DNA of 64,000 bases from Catelliglobosispora koreensis DSM 44566 (GTDB lineage Bacteria > Actinomycetota > Actinomycetes > Mycobacteriales > Micromonosporaceae): the NCBI RefSeq assembly GCF_000379685.1, contig NZ_KB903249.1, forward strand, positions 1,133,911 through 1,197,910, given 5' to 3'. The translations under genes and the position numbers were made by a program. Shown in pieces: positions 52,006-59,163 of the stretch; the stretch's first letter is position 1; every line of letters begins with the position of its first letter. Under the pieces are notes generated by a model. That model was not told the origin of the DNA and made no database searches. It worked only from the letters and a program-made list of their open reading frames with translations.

Positions 52006-53036
52006 TTTGGCCCTTCTTGCGGTTGAGCTCTCTTCATCAAGAGAAACTGTTCGATTCGGCGGATGACATCAGCGACGTCCTGGAGCACTTCGTTGTTTGT
52101 GAACCGGAGAACGTGGAACCCCTGAGTTGCCAATGCCACGTCACGCCGGTGATCACGTTCGAAGTGGTACGGGTTCCGGTGTTCGTCGCCGTCGATTTCT
52201 ACGGCACACCAATCGTCGAGCCAGGTGAGATCGATGATGTATTGGGGAAGCAGCTTATATGGCCGGTTCCAAATGCGCCCGGCAGCCCAAGGGAGCTTCC
52301 TCAGTTCCGATTCGAGCAGTTTCTCGGCTTTGCTGTTCCAGCGTGGAGTGCCCTGTAATGGCGGGAACACCACAAGGTTTCGTTCTGTGGGTGGAGCTTC
52401 CGGGGGAGGCGGGACCTTGATGATCTGCTCGACATGCGGCGGCAGATCAATGTGGATTGTGCTGATCCGCTCAGCGGTGGCGAGCTTGTGCCCGGCGAGC
52501 CAGACCGCGAAGTTTCCTTGTGCCGCAAACCATTCGCTGACTGAGCTTAGGACGCGTTCCGCGGCGGGATCGAGCCCGCCCGGAACGTCGATGAGTATCG
52601 CGGCCTTAGTGCGGGCGTAGCTGGCAGCCAACACTTTAGACAGTTCGGAGGCCCGGACCTCTGGCGCGAAGCGGGCGGTGCTATGGCTTCCGCCGCGAAG
52701 GGCCTGTTCGGCAAGGTCGGCCAGAAACGGTCCGAAATGGTTTGTCTCGGCGGCACGGCGTTTGGCAAGCAGTCGCACGGCGGCAACGCCAGCGCCACCT
52801 GGCCCCTCAAGATCTGCCGCCTCGGGTAGCCAGGCCGGGAAGAGCTTGATCGCACCCTCTTCAAGCTGGCGAAGGATTGAGTCCACAAGGGCGGTCCGGG
52901 AATGGCCAGCGGGTGCGTAGTACGTGACGACAAGGGGTGCTTCGTCCGGCAGGGGCTCTAAGGCAAGCTCGATGGCTTCGGTCGGTGCACCGTCGAGAAA
53001 GGTGACTTGACCAGCAGGAATTTCCGACCACTTCAT
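52002..53036 (-). CDS. Degenerate P-loop protein fused to a Vsr/DUF559-like nuclease
   Basis: A 344-residue protein and first gene of the operon. The C-terminal 115 residues match DUF559/Vsr-like PD-(D/E)XK nucleases: SKAEKLLESELRKLPWA, then YIIDLTWLDDWCAVEIDGDE with candidate catalytic Asp269, Glu280 and Asp282, His286 and ERDHRRDVALATQGFHVLRF. The N-terminal 200 residues look like a P-loop fold that lost its lysine (YYAPAGHSRTAL), with a Walker-B-like AAILIDVPGG at 145-154 and a sensor-like FAVWLAGHK. It may pair with the AAA module of the large protein. ATG 53036 is the only good start. DNA cleavage is predicted from the motif, not shown. Confidence 0.8.
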   Translation of the reverse strand: MKWSEIPAGQVTFLDGAPTEAIELALEPLPDEAPLVVTYYAPAGHSRTALVDSILRQLEEGAIKLFPAWLPEAADLEGPGGAGVAAVRLLAKRRAAETNHFGPFLADLAEQALRGGSHSTARFAPEVRASELSKVLAASYARTKAAILIDVPGGLDPAAERVLSSVSEWFAAQGNFAVWLAGHKLATAERISTIHIDLPPHVEQIIKVPPPPEAPPTERNLVVFPPLQGTPRWNSKAEKLLESELRKLPWAAGRIWNRPYKLLPQYIIDLTWLDDWCAVEIDGDEHRNPYHFERDHRRDVALATQGFHVLRFTNNEVLQDVADVIRRIEQFLLMKRAQPQEGPK

Positions 53037-53320
53037 TCGTTAAGACCGCCCGGAAACCCAGCCTTCGCGAATCGAAGCCGGTTCATGTCGACTAGCTCAG
53101 CAGAGCGCTCCACTACGGACAATAGTCGGTCGGTCACACAATGGGGCCATTAGTCGGTGTTGATATGCCCATCGGAGCGGGTTTGTCCATTCAGGACGAA
53201 GTGAGTGTGCCAGGCGGCTGACTTGAAGACGAGCGGGACGATCTGGAGCTGCCGGAAGGGTCATAGCGCGCAGGCTTTGAGGTCCGCAGGGTGGGAAGGC
53301 GAGGCGTATCGTCACCGGGT

Positions 53321-54361
53321 ATGGGAGCGCGCGTGCGGCGGATGGGCATCGTGCTTAGTGGGCTGCTGCTTGGCGGTTGCGGGGATGTTGTCGCCCACCG
53401 GCCTCCACATGAGACTGGCGTGTTCTGCCGGCCAGATCGCGTTGCGTCGGTCGAGCCGATCGTGCTGCCTGCGACTGCCCCGGAGCTGCCCAGTGACCGG
53501 GCGGTCGGGCCGGGGTTGTTCGAGTATCACTCTGATGCCGGTATAAAGATCATGGTGACGGAGCGCGGTGAGTTCTACAGCATTGGCGTGACTCCGCAAC
53601 CTCGCCACCCGACCGGCGATGGAATAGAGATATCGCCCGATGGGCGATGGCTGCTGCGCCGGGAAAGCCCTCACCTGTTTAGCTATTCGATCAGGGATCT
53701 GGCAAGCAGCGAAGTGCTGGCAGTCAGCGACGCGTACTTCCACGGCTGGTCGCCAGATTCAAAATGGGCCTTGTTCCAGCCAGTTCTCGATGAAGGCCCC
53801 AGCAGGTACGTCATGTTGAGCCTCATCGACGGCAGCAGAGTCCAATCGCGTTACCAGCCAGTGGAAGGAGAACCTGTTGTCGCGGTTCTCCCGGACGGCC
53901 GCGTGATCACGACCGAGGCCAACGCGGCAGGGAGGATGGCTTGGAAGCAAGTCAAAATCGTGAACCTATACGAGGCAACGGTTAGCGCTATGCCTCTTAC
54001 CGAGCTTGTAGCGGCGATCAAGCCAGGCGAGCGGTCTGAGGCGTTCTTCGTGTCCGGTGACAAACCCATCATGTGGCTTTGGCTTGGGCAGCAGTCGCCT
54101 GATGCGCTGTCGATTATCCCGACCGCGATGATCGCAGTGGATCTCGGCACTGGGCGGGTATTGGTGCGGCACGACATTACCGCCCAGCGCGAGGGTCCAA
54201 TCGGGGTCTGGGCGGAGGATCTCATTACCGTGAAGCAGACCGGCACAACGATGCGTCTGTCCGTCTTGGACGCCGAAACTGGCAGGAAGCGTCCGTTCTG
54301 CTACCTAAGCGGACAGTATGACGTTGACTTCCGGCGTGACGCAGGGTCAGTTCAGGGTTGA
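53321..54361 (+). CDS. Lipoprotein with beta-propeller-like repeats
   Basis: About 346 residues. The N-terminus MGARVRRMGIVLSGLLLGGCGD is a lipoprotein signal with lipobox LGGC. The rest is beta-rich with repeated units such as ISPDGRWLLRRES, GWSPDSKWALFQP and VVAVLPDGRVITTEAN, resembling WD40/TolB-type propeller blades. It is probably an extracytoplasmic sensor or scaffold, but no family assignment is secure. It stands divergent from the HerA operon with 284 bases between the starts. ATG 53321 was preferred over an ATG at 53342, which would leave a shorter basic region. Confidence 0.7.
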   Translation: MGARVRRMGIVLSGLLLGGCGDVVAHRPPHETGVFCRPDRVASVEPIVLPATAPELPSDRAVGPGLFEYHSDAGIKIMVTERGEFYSIGVTPQPRHPTGDGIEISPDGRWLLRRESPHLFSYSIRDLASSEVLAVSDAYFHGWSPDSKWALFQPVLDEGPSRYVMLSLIDGSRVQSRYQPVEGEPVVAVLPDGRVITTEANAAGRMAWKQVKIVNLYEATVSAMPLTELVAAIKPGERSEAFFVSGDKPIMWLWLGQQSPDALSIIPTAMIAVDLGTGRVLVRHDITAQREGPIGVWAEDLITVKQTGTTMRLSVLDAETGRKRPFCYLSGQYDVDFRRDAGSVQG

Positions 54362-54415
54362 TTTGGGGGTTGGGCCGGATGTTGTCGTGGGGCTCGCCGA
54401 GGCAGGCTGCACGGT

Positions 54416-55006
54416 GTGGCACGGACAGCCCGGCAGTTGCTCGTCTGGTTTCACGCGATCACGTCGATCGGGTGGCTGACGCTGGCGCTCTGCTTGTGCA
54501 CATTGCTCGCGACGAGCACGGCGGAAAGTATTGCGGCCGCTGAGATTCTTGACGTTAAGTTGCTGCAGCACCTCGGGACGTCGGGTGCGTTTTCCGGGCT
54601 GATGCTTTCGGCGCTGACGCAGTGGGGGTACTTCCGCTACTGGTGGGTGCTCGCCAAGTTCACGATCACGATCGGGCAGCTTTATGCGGGTGTCTTTCTG
54701 TTGAGCCCGCGACTGTCCATTGCGGAGCCTGGCGACACGACAACGCTTGTGGTTGGGTCGGCGCTCATGGCGGGGGCGTTCGCGTTTCAGGCGTGGCTGT
54801 CCGTGGCTAAACCGTGGCGGCAGACGCCCTGGACGCGCAAACGGCTGAAGCCCGATCTGCCGGCGTGGATGTTTTTGGCCGCGATCGCGATCCCGGTCTT
54901 CGACTTTGTGTTCTGGCGCTTCGTGTTTGGGGCTCCGGCACCGGTGCTGTCACTGCTAGTGGCGCTGATCTTCCCGTTCTGGCGGGTCAGGGCACTGAGG
55001 ACCTAA
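54416..55006 (+). CDS. Integral membrane protein of unknown function
   Basis: A 196-residue protein with about five hydrophobic spans (VWFHAITSIGWLTLALCLCTL, WVLAKFTITIGQLYAGVFLL, LVVGSALMAGAFAFQAWLSV, PAWMFLAAIAIPVFDFVFW and PVLSLLVALIFPFW). The first span with HAITSIGW resembles small actinobacterial DUF2269-like membrane proteins, but I would not name it. It begins at GTG 54416, 54 bases after the lipoprotein gene, and may share its transcript. The basic loop KPWRQTPWTRKRLKPDLP separates spans three and four. Confidence 0.68.
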   Translation: MARTARQLLVWFHAITSIGWLTLALCLCTLLATSTAESIAAAEILDVKLLQHLGTSGAFSGLMLSALTQWGYFRYWWVLAKFTITIGQLYAGVFLLSPRLSIAEPGDTTTLVVGSALMAGAFAFQAWLSVAKPWRQTPWTRKRLKPDLPAWMFLAAIAIPVFDFVFWRFVFGAPAPVLSLLVALIFPFWRVRALRT

Positions 55007-55022
55007 CCCGCCAACCCGGATT

Positions 55023-55265
55023 TCAGTATTCGGTTTCGGTGCGAACCGGCGGTTCGGCCATGAGCGTGAATTCGAACTCGGATTGCTCCGCGGCGTCGGC
55101 GTCGTCGGCGCCCTTGACGTTGTAGGACTCGATGCGGAAGCCCAAGCCGAGGGTGTCTGCGGCGCGAGCGTGCTCGACTACTTCGTCGATCGTGGAGAGG
55201 TAAACCCTGTGCAGCACATTTGCTTCTGAGTCGAGGACGAGGTCCTCTGCGATGGCTTCAGTCAC
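55023..55265 (-). CDS. Small hypothetical protein
   Basis: An 80-residue acidic protein (MTEAIAEDLVLDSEANVLHR, then STIDEVVEHARAADTLGLGF and EFEFTLMAEPPVRTETEY) with a plausible alpha/beta fold and no membrane span. Start is GTG 55265. Codon choice with G/C at third positions in this frame supports it as real. It converges on the membrane-protein gene and is divergent from the Nudix gene. No family recognised. Confidence 0.6.
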   Translation of the reverse strand: MTEAIAEDLVLDSEANVLHRVYLSTIDEVVEHARAADTLGLGFRIESYNVKGADDADAAEQSEFEFTLMAEPPVRTETEY

Positions 55266-55343
55266 GAGGCCAGAGAGTAGTTCATTAACGCGCGCGGGGC
55301 TGGCAGGACACGGGGGCTGGTGTCAGGACGATACCGTTGGTTT

Positions 55344-55805
55344 ATGACCCCTGACCGAATCGTTGTCGTCGCGCTCGTCAATAGGCGTGGTGCGGTGCTG
55401 TTACGCATGCGTGATGAACGATCGGTGGTGCGCTCGAACCGGTGGAGTTTGCCTGGTGGAGGCACTGAAGCGGGCGAGACGCCCGAGCTGGCCGCGGTGC
55501 GGATCGTGCGCGAGCAGACCAGTTTGAAGGTCGAGCCGACCAAACTGCGGCTTGCCTGGAATGGTCTGATCCACGAGCTTTCTGCGGTGGCTTACCTCTT
55601 TGCTGTGGCTACTCCGGCTACAGACCAAGACATACCCATTGATGGGGTACCGGGAGAGATCGCCCGTTATAAGGGTTTCGTGACCAGGTTTGTGCCGGGT
55701 GATGAGGTCCAGAATGGACGGACGTTCACCCCAGTGTCCGGCTATGTCATCAGCACGTTCATGGGGTCGCCGCTGTATCGCGAGCTGGCACGGGCCGCTA
55801 GCTGA
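55344..55805 (+). CDS. Nudix-fold protein with a degenerate Nudix box
   Basis: A 153-residue protein. The beta-strand lead IVVVALVNRRGAVLLRMRDE, the WSLPGGGTEAGETPELAAV segment and the following helix fit a Nudix hydrolase, but the box ends RIVREQTSL where the consensus has REUxEExGU. The first Glu of RE is Ile and the last Glu is Gln, both normally Mg ligands, so hydrolase activity may be lost or changed. ATG 55344 is the family start. It converges on the DnaK-domain gene, overlapping it by eight bases. Confidence 0.8.
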   Translation: MTPDRIVVVALVNRRGAVLLRMRDERSVVRSNRWSLPGGGTEAGETPELAAVRIVREQTSLKVEPTKLRLAWNGLIHELSAVAYLFAVATPATDQDIPIDGVPGEIARYKGFVTRFVPGDEVQNGRTFTPVSGYVISTFMGSPLYRELARAAS

Positions 55806-56166
55806 GCACCACCGGCAGATCACGGTCGGCGTCGGCGGCCGTCAGCTCGAACTCGCCGGAGGCGGTAACCGCGAACGTGACGGCGACGTTGGGCACACCC
55901 CGGGGCGCGTTGCCGGGCAGGATCACCTGGTAGCCGCGCAGGAACGTCGCGTGCGCGATGCGGTCTTCGAGACTATGGAACACACGGATCTTGATGCTGG
56001 GCTGGTTGTCGTCGGCGGTGGTGAAGCCCTCGGTGACCGCGCACGGGACGGTGTCGCCGCGAAACAGCAGCGGCGTGAAGACCCCTCCACTGGTTTCGAG
56101 GCCAACTGACGTGGCGAGGGTGCCGCCGTGGAGGGGCACGAAGACGGGTCCAGTCATGCCCGGCAT
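55798..56166 (-). CDS. Free-standing Hsp70/DnaK substrate-binding beta domain
   Basis: A 122-residue protein that matches only the beta-sandwich substrate-binding domain of DnaK. Recognisable pieces are LATSVGLETSGGVFTPLL, the ADDNQPSIKIRVFHSLEDRI segment and NAPRGVPNVAVTFAV with ASGEFELTA. Full-length DnaK has about 620 residues; here both the ATPase domain and the helical lid are absent, yet the frame is intact from ATG 56166 (or 56157) to the stop. It could bind extended peptides without ATP control. It is divergent from the MFS gene. Remnant or specialised holdase are both possible. Confidence 0.78.
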   Translation of the reverse strand: MPGMTGPVFVPLHGGTLATSVGLETSGGVFTPLLFRGDTVPCAVTEGFTTADDNQPSIKIRVFHSLEDRIAHATFLRGYQVILPGNAPRGVPNVAVTFAVTASGEFELTAADADRDLPVVLS

Positions 56167-56227
56167 GGTAGCGGTTAGGTACTAATGACTACGGCCGGAA
56201 AGAGTTGCCGCGGCTAGTCTCGGGCGG

Positions 56228-57427
56228 GTGCCGATCTCCGTTGACACCAGGCCGCTGCGCATCGCCCCGTTCCGGCGATTGTGGCTGGCGAGCGTCGTCA
56301 CGGCCGTCGGCGGGCAGTTCTCGTTCATCGCGGTGCCCAAGCAGCTATACGACCTGACGGGCAGCTCACGGTACATAGGTATCGCGGGAGCGGTCACGCT
56401 GTGCTGTCTCGGGGTGGCGGCGTTGTGGGGCGGGGCATTGGCGGATGTCTACGACCGGCGCCGTGTGCTGCTCGTGACCAGTTCCGGGATCGCCGCAACC
56501 GCGGTGCTGTTCTGGGCGCTGTATGCCGTGGCGACCGTGCCGGTGATGCTCACGCTGATCGGGCTGAACGCGATGTTCATGGGTGCGCATCTGTCCGCGT
56601 TCGGGGCGGCGATTCCCCGTCTCGTGCCTACGGAACTCCTGACGGCGGCCAGCAGCCTTGGCTCGCTTGTGCGCAGCCTGGGCCCGATCGCCGGCCCGTT
56701 ACTGGCGGTGCTGCTGATTCCGCTGACGGGTTTGCAGTGGCTGTACGCCGTGGACGCTATCGCTTTGACAGCAACGGTTTGGGCCGTCTGGCGGTTGCCC
56801 GCGATGCCGCCCGGCACACAAGCTAAAAGGCGGATCAATGTCGTGGATGGACTGCGCTATCTCGCCGCGCAGCCGGTACTAGTCGCTCTGCTCGCCGCCG
56901 ATCTGATCGCGATGGTGTTCGGGCTGCCTGTCGCGCTTTACCCGGAGCTCGCTGAGCACAGGTTCGGCGGCGATCGCGCGCTTGGCCTTCTTTTCGCGGG
57001 ACTGCCGATCGGCATCTTCGCCATGGGCCTGATCTCGGGCCGGTTCACGCATTTCAAGCGGCACGGCGTTATCGTCACCGTCGCGGTGGCCGCTTGGGGC
57101 GCCACGCTCGTCGGCCTCGGGCTGAGTTACACCCTCCCGTTCGCGATGGCGTTCCTGATCGTCGGGGGAGCGGCGAACTTCCTGCTGACAACGTTCCGTA
57201 ACGCGATGACGCAGGCCTACGCGACCGATGAAATGCGCGGGCGGACGCAGGGTGCCCTGACGCTCATCACGATGGGCGGGCCATCGCTGGCCAACCTGTT
57301 GCACGGCACGCTCAGTCCCGCGATCGGGCCGTCGTGGACGATCGCCGGAGGCGGCCTACTGACCATGGCCGCGGTCATCGCCGTAGCGATAGCCGTGCCG
57401 TCATTTTGGGCTTACAGCTCCCGTTAG
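56228..57427 (+). CDS. MFS transporter (EntS-like subgroup)
   Basis: A 399-residue permease with about twelve spans. The start FRRLWLASVVTAVGGQFSFI and motif A WGGALADVYDRRRVLLVTS are typical of the MFS_3/EntS subgroup that exports siderophores or drugs. A second-half motif NFLLTTFRNAMTQAYATDEMRG, with RG after the long loop, is also characteristic. GTG 56228 starts it, 61 bases from the divergent DnaK-domain gene. The end overlaps the convergent HxlR regulator by 27 bases. Substrate unknown. Confidence 0.9.
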   Translation: MPISVDTRPLRIAPFRRLWLASVVTAVGGQFSFIAVPKQLYDLTGSSRYIGIAGAVTLCCLGVAALWGGALADVYDRRRVLLVTSSGIAATAVLFWALYAVATVPVMLTLIGLNAMFMGAHLSAFGAAIPRLVPTELLTAASSLGSLVRSLGPIAGPLLAVLLIPLTGLQWLYAVDAIALTATVWAVWRLPAMPPGTQAKRRINVVDGLRYLAAQPVLVALLAADLIAMVFGLPVALYPELAEHRFGGDRALGLLFAGLPIGIFAMGLISGRFTHFKRHGVIVTVAVAAWGATLVGLGLSYTLPFAMAFLIVGGAANFLLTTFRNAMTQAYATDEMRGRTQGALTLITMGGPSLANLLHGTLSPAIGPSWTIAGGGLLTMAAVIAVAIAVPSFWAYSSR

Positions 57428-58108
57428 CGCGGCCTCAGGGCGGGGCACGCTGGCGAACGGCGAACTCTTGAACCAGCTCGGCACGGACCGCCGCAACTCG
57501 GCTGGCCCGGTGATCGTGAGCTGTCCGCCCTTTTGCGCCTGCTGCCAGTTTTGGCGGCCGATCCAGATCTCCGTCAGGCACCGCAGCGTGGTCTCTACCG
57601 TGACGGCGACGTCGTGCCCGGGATCGTCATCGCACACATCGACCTCGGCTGGCGTCAGGATGAGCCACCACGTACGCAGCTGGGGCGCCACCTCAGGGAA
57701 GCGAAAGTGCACGACCGTCCGCCCAGGCGGGATAGCGCTCAAGTCGACCTGGCGGTGCATGTCCCACAGCAGCAGCTTAGGGTCCAGGTCTTGGTCGCCG
57801 AGTTCGCCGATCCAGCGGATGCCCCACATGCCCAGGCCCATGACGACCGGTTCCAGTTCCCGTCCCGCGGGCGTCAGGATGTAGTGAACTTCGGTCCCGA
57901 CGGGCCGCCGTTCCACGATTCCAGCCGCCGTGAGCTGCTGTAAGCGCCGGGAAAGCAGCGTGGGCGACATCTTGGGCAAGCCTCGCCGCAACTCGTTGAA
58001 ATGCTGACTACCCGAAATGAGTTCCCGGATCACCAGCAGTGTCCAGCGCTCGTCGAGCAGTTCCATGGCTTTGGCGACCGGACAGAACTGATGATACGGA
58101 GCTCCCAT
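57401..58108 (-). CDS. HxlR-family winged-helix regulator with C-terminal SCP2-like domain
   Basis: A 235-residue regulator. The HxlR domain has the CPVAKAMELLDERWTLLVIREL signature, with FNELRRGLPKMSPTLLSRRL and GIVERRPVGTEVHYILTPAG forming helix and wing. The C-terminal half (about 125-225) has WWLILTPAEVDVCDDDPGHD and LTITGPAELRRSVPSWF, resembling sterol-carrier-like domains found in some HxlR proteins. The Cys in the HxlR start may sense redox state. It is divergent from a methyltransferase gene 83 bases away and probably regulates it. Confidence 0.9.
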   Translation of the reverse strand: MGAPYHQFCPVAKAMELLDERWTLLVIRELISGSQHFNELRRGLPKMSPTLLSRRLQQLTAAGIVERRPVGTEVHYILTPAGRELEPVVMGLGMWGIRWIGELGDQDLDPKLLLWDMHRQVDLSAIPPGRTVVHFRFPEVAPQLRTWWLILTPAEVDVCDDDPGHDVAVTVETTLRCLTEIWIGRQNWQQAQKGGQLTITGPAELRRSVPSWFKSSPFASVPRPEAALTGAVSPK

Positions 58109-58141
58109 TCCCTGACGGTACGTCTTGGCCGGTCACCGGTG

Positions 58142-58156
58142 GTACAGATCGTGTAC
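58142..58156. promoter_or_regulatory. Short inverted repeat in the HxlR/methyltransferase divergent region
   Basis: GTACA (58142-58146) and TGTAC (58152-58156) flank GATCG. It is short but sits centrally between the divergent starts, where an HxlR operator would be expected. Confidence 0.3.
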
Positions 58157-58191
58157 TAGCAGACAGTTAGCGGTCTTCCTAGCGTTGAAGC

Positions 58192-59001
58192 ATGGGAGAA
58201 GACACGGCACTTAAGGCAAAACACCGCACCATGTGGGCGATGGGCAACTACTCAGCGGTGGCTAGCGACCTGATCGCCCCGCTGGGCGAGGACCTCGTCG
58301 CGGCGTGCGGCATTCACGAAGGTCAGCGGGTGCTGGACGTGGCGGCTGGTTCGGGCAACGCGGCCATCCCGGCCGCCCGCGCAGGCGCCCATGTCACGGC
58401 TAGCGACCTCACCCCAGAGCTGCTCGAGGTGGGCGAGAAGCTCGCGGCACAGCAGGGACTGAAACTGGACTGGGTAGCGGAGGACGCCGAAGCACTGTCC
58501 TTTGCGGACAGTTCCTTCGACGTGACCATGTCGTGCGTCGGGGTCATGTTCGCGCCCTTCCATCAGCGCGGAGCTGACGAACTCGTCCGCATCACCAAGT
58601 CAGGCGGCACGATCGGCCTGATCAACTGGACGCCGGAGGGCTTTATCGGGCAGATGTTCGCGGCCATGAAGCCATACGCGGCACCGCCGCCGCCCGGGGC
58701 GCAGCCGCCACCGTTGTGGGGCAACCCGGATCACGTCGCGTCCTTGTTCGGCGACCGGGTCACCGACGTGAAGGCCGAACGTAAGAAGGTCCGCATTGGA
58801 CACTTCACGACCGCTGAGGAGTTCCGCGACTACTTCAAGCAGAACTACGGACCGACGATCGCGGTCTACCGCAACATCGCCGATGACGCCGCCAAGACAC
58901 AGAAGCTGGACGAGGCGCTGGCCGAGCTCGGCCGCAAGCACGACCTCGGCGGCGGGGCGATGGACTGGGAATACCTGCGCTACACCGCCACCAAACGCTG
59001 A
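58192..59001 (+). CDS. Class I SAM-dependent methyltransferase (UbiE-like)
   Basis: A 269-residue enzyme. Motif I is VLDVAAGSGNAAIPAARAGA, motif II region is SDLTPELLEVG and AEDAEALSFADSSFDVTMSC, with GVMFAPFHQRGADELVRITK following. The opening TMWAMGNYSAVASDLIAPLG is common to a group of actinobacterial small-molecule methyltransferases. The middle loop YAAPPPPGAQPPPLWGNPDH is proline-rich. It is likely controlled by the divergent HxlR regulator. The substrate is unknown. Confidence 0.9.
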   Translation: MGEDTALKAKHRTMWAMGNYSAVASDLIAPLGEDLVAACGIHEGQRVLDVAAGSGNAAIPAARAGAHVTASDLTPELLEVGEKLAAQQGLKLDWVAEDAEALSFADSSFDVTMSCVGVMFAPFHQRGADELVRITKSGGTIGLINWTPEGFIGQMFAAMKPYAAPPPPGAQPPPLWGNPDHVASLFGDRVTDVKAERKKVRIGHFTTAEEFRDYFKQNYGPTIAVYRNIADDAAKTQKLDEALAELGRKHDLGGGAMDWEYLRYTATKR

Positions 59002-59026
59002 GTGTGAGGATCGTTCGGGTGAATCT

Positions 59027-59057
59027 GGGACTGGACCGCTCTCGGGCGGCCAGTCCC
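59027..59057 (+). terminator. Hairpin after the methyltransferase gene
   Basis: Arms GGGACTGG (59027-59034) and CCAGTCCC (59050-59057) with an additional inner CCGC/GCGG pairing form an extended stem starting about 25 bases after the stop. Confidence 0.65.
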
Positions 59058-59128
59058 CGTGCCTGCGCCATATCCTGACAAGATCCAGCGTCACGCTGTC
59101 AGTCACAGGCCGGTCTTACACTACGATG

Positions 59129-59146
59129 CATCTAAACCTCTAGATG
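59129..59146. promoter_or_regulatory. Inverted repeat upstream of the PA-domain gene
   Basis: CATCTA (59129-59134) and TAGATG (59141-59146) flank six bases, 18 bases before the ATG at 59164. It could be an operator; it overlaps the expected 5' untranslated region. Confidence 0.3.
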
Positions 59147-59163
59147 TGCTTGGAGTGATCGCA

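Noticed and set aside
52002-53036. Very-short-patch repair endonuclease (Vsr)
   Set aside because: Only the C-terminal third matches a Vsr-like fold; the long N-terminal ATPase-like half and operon context do not fit a mismatch-repair Vsr, and no cytosine methyltransferase is adjacent.
48144-53320. Mobile-element boundaries around the HerA operon
   Set aside because: No integrase, transposase, tRNA gene or flanking direct repeats long enough to be attachment sites were seen.
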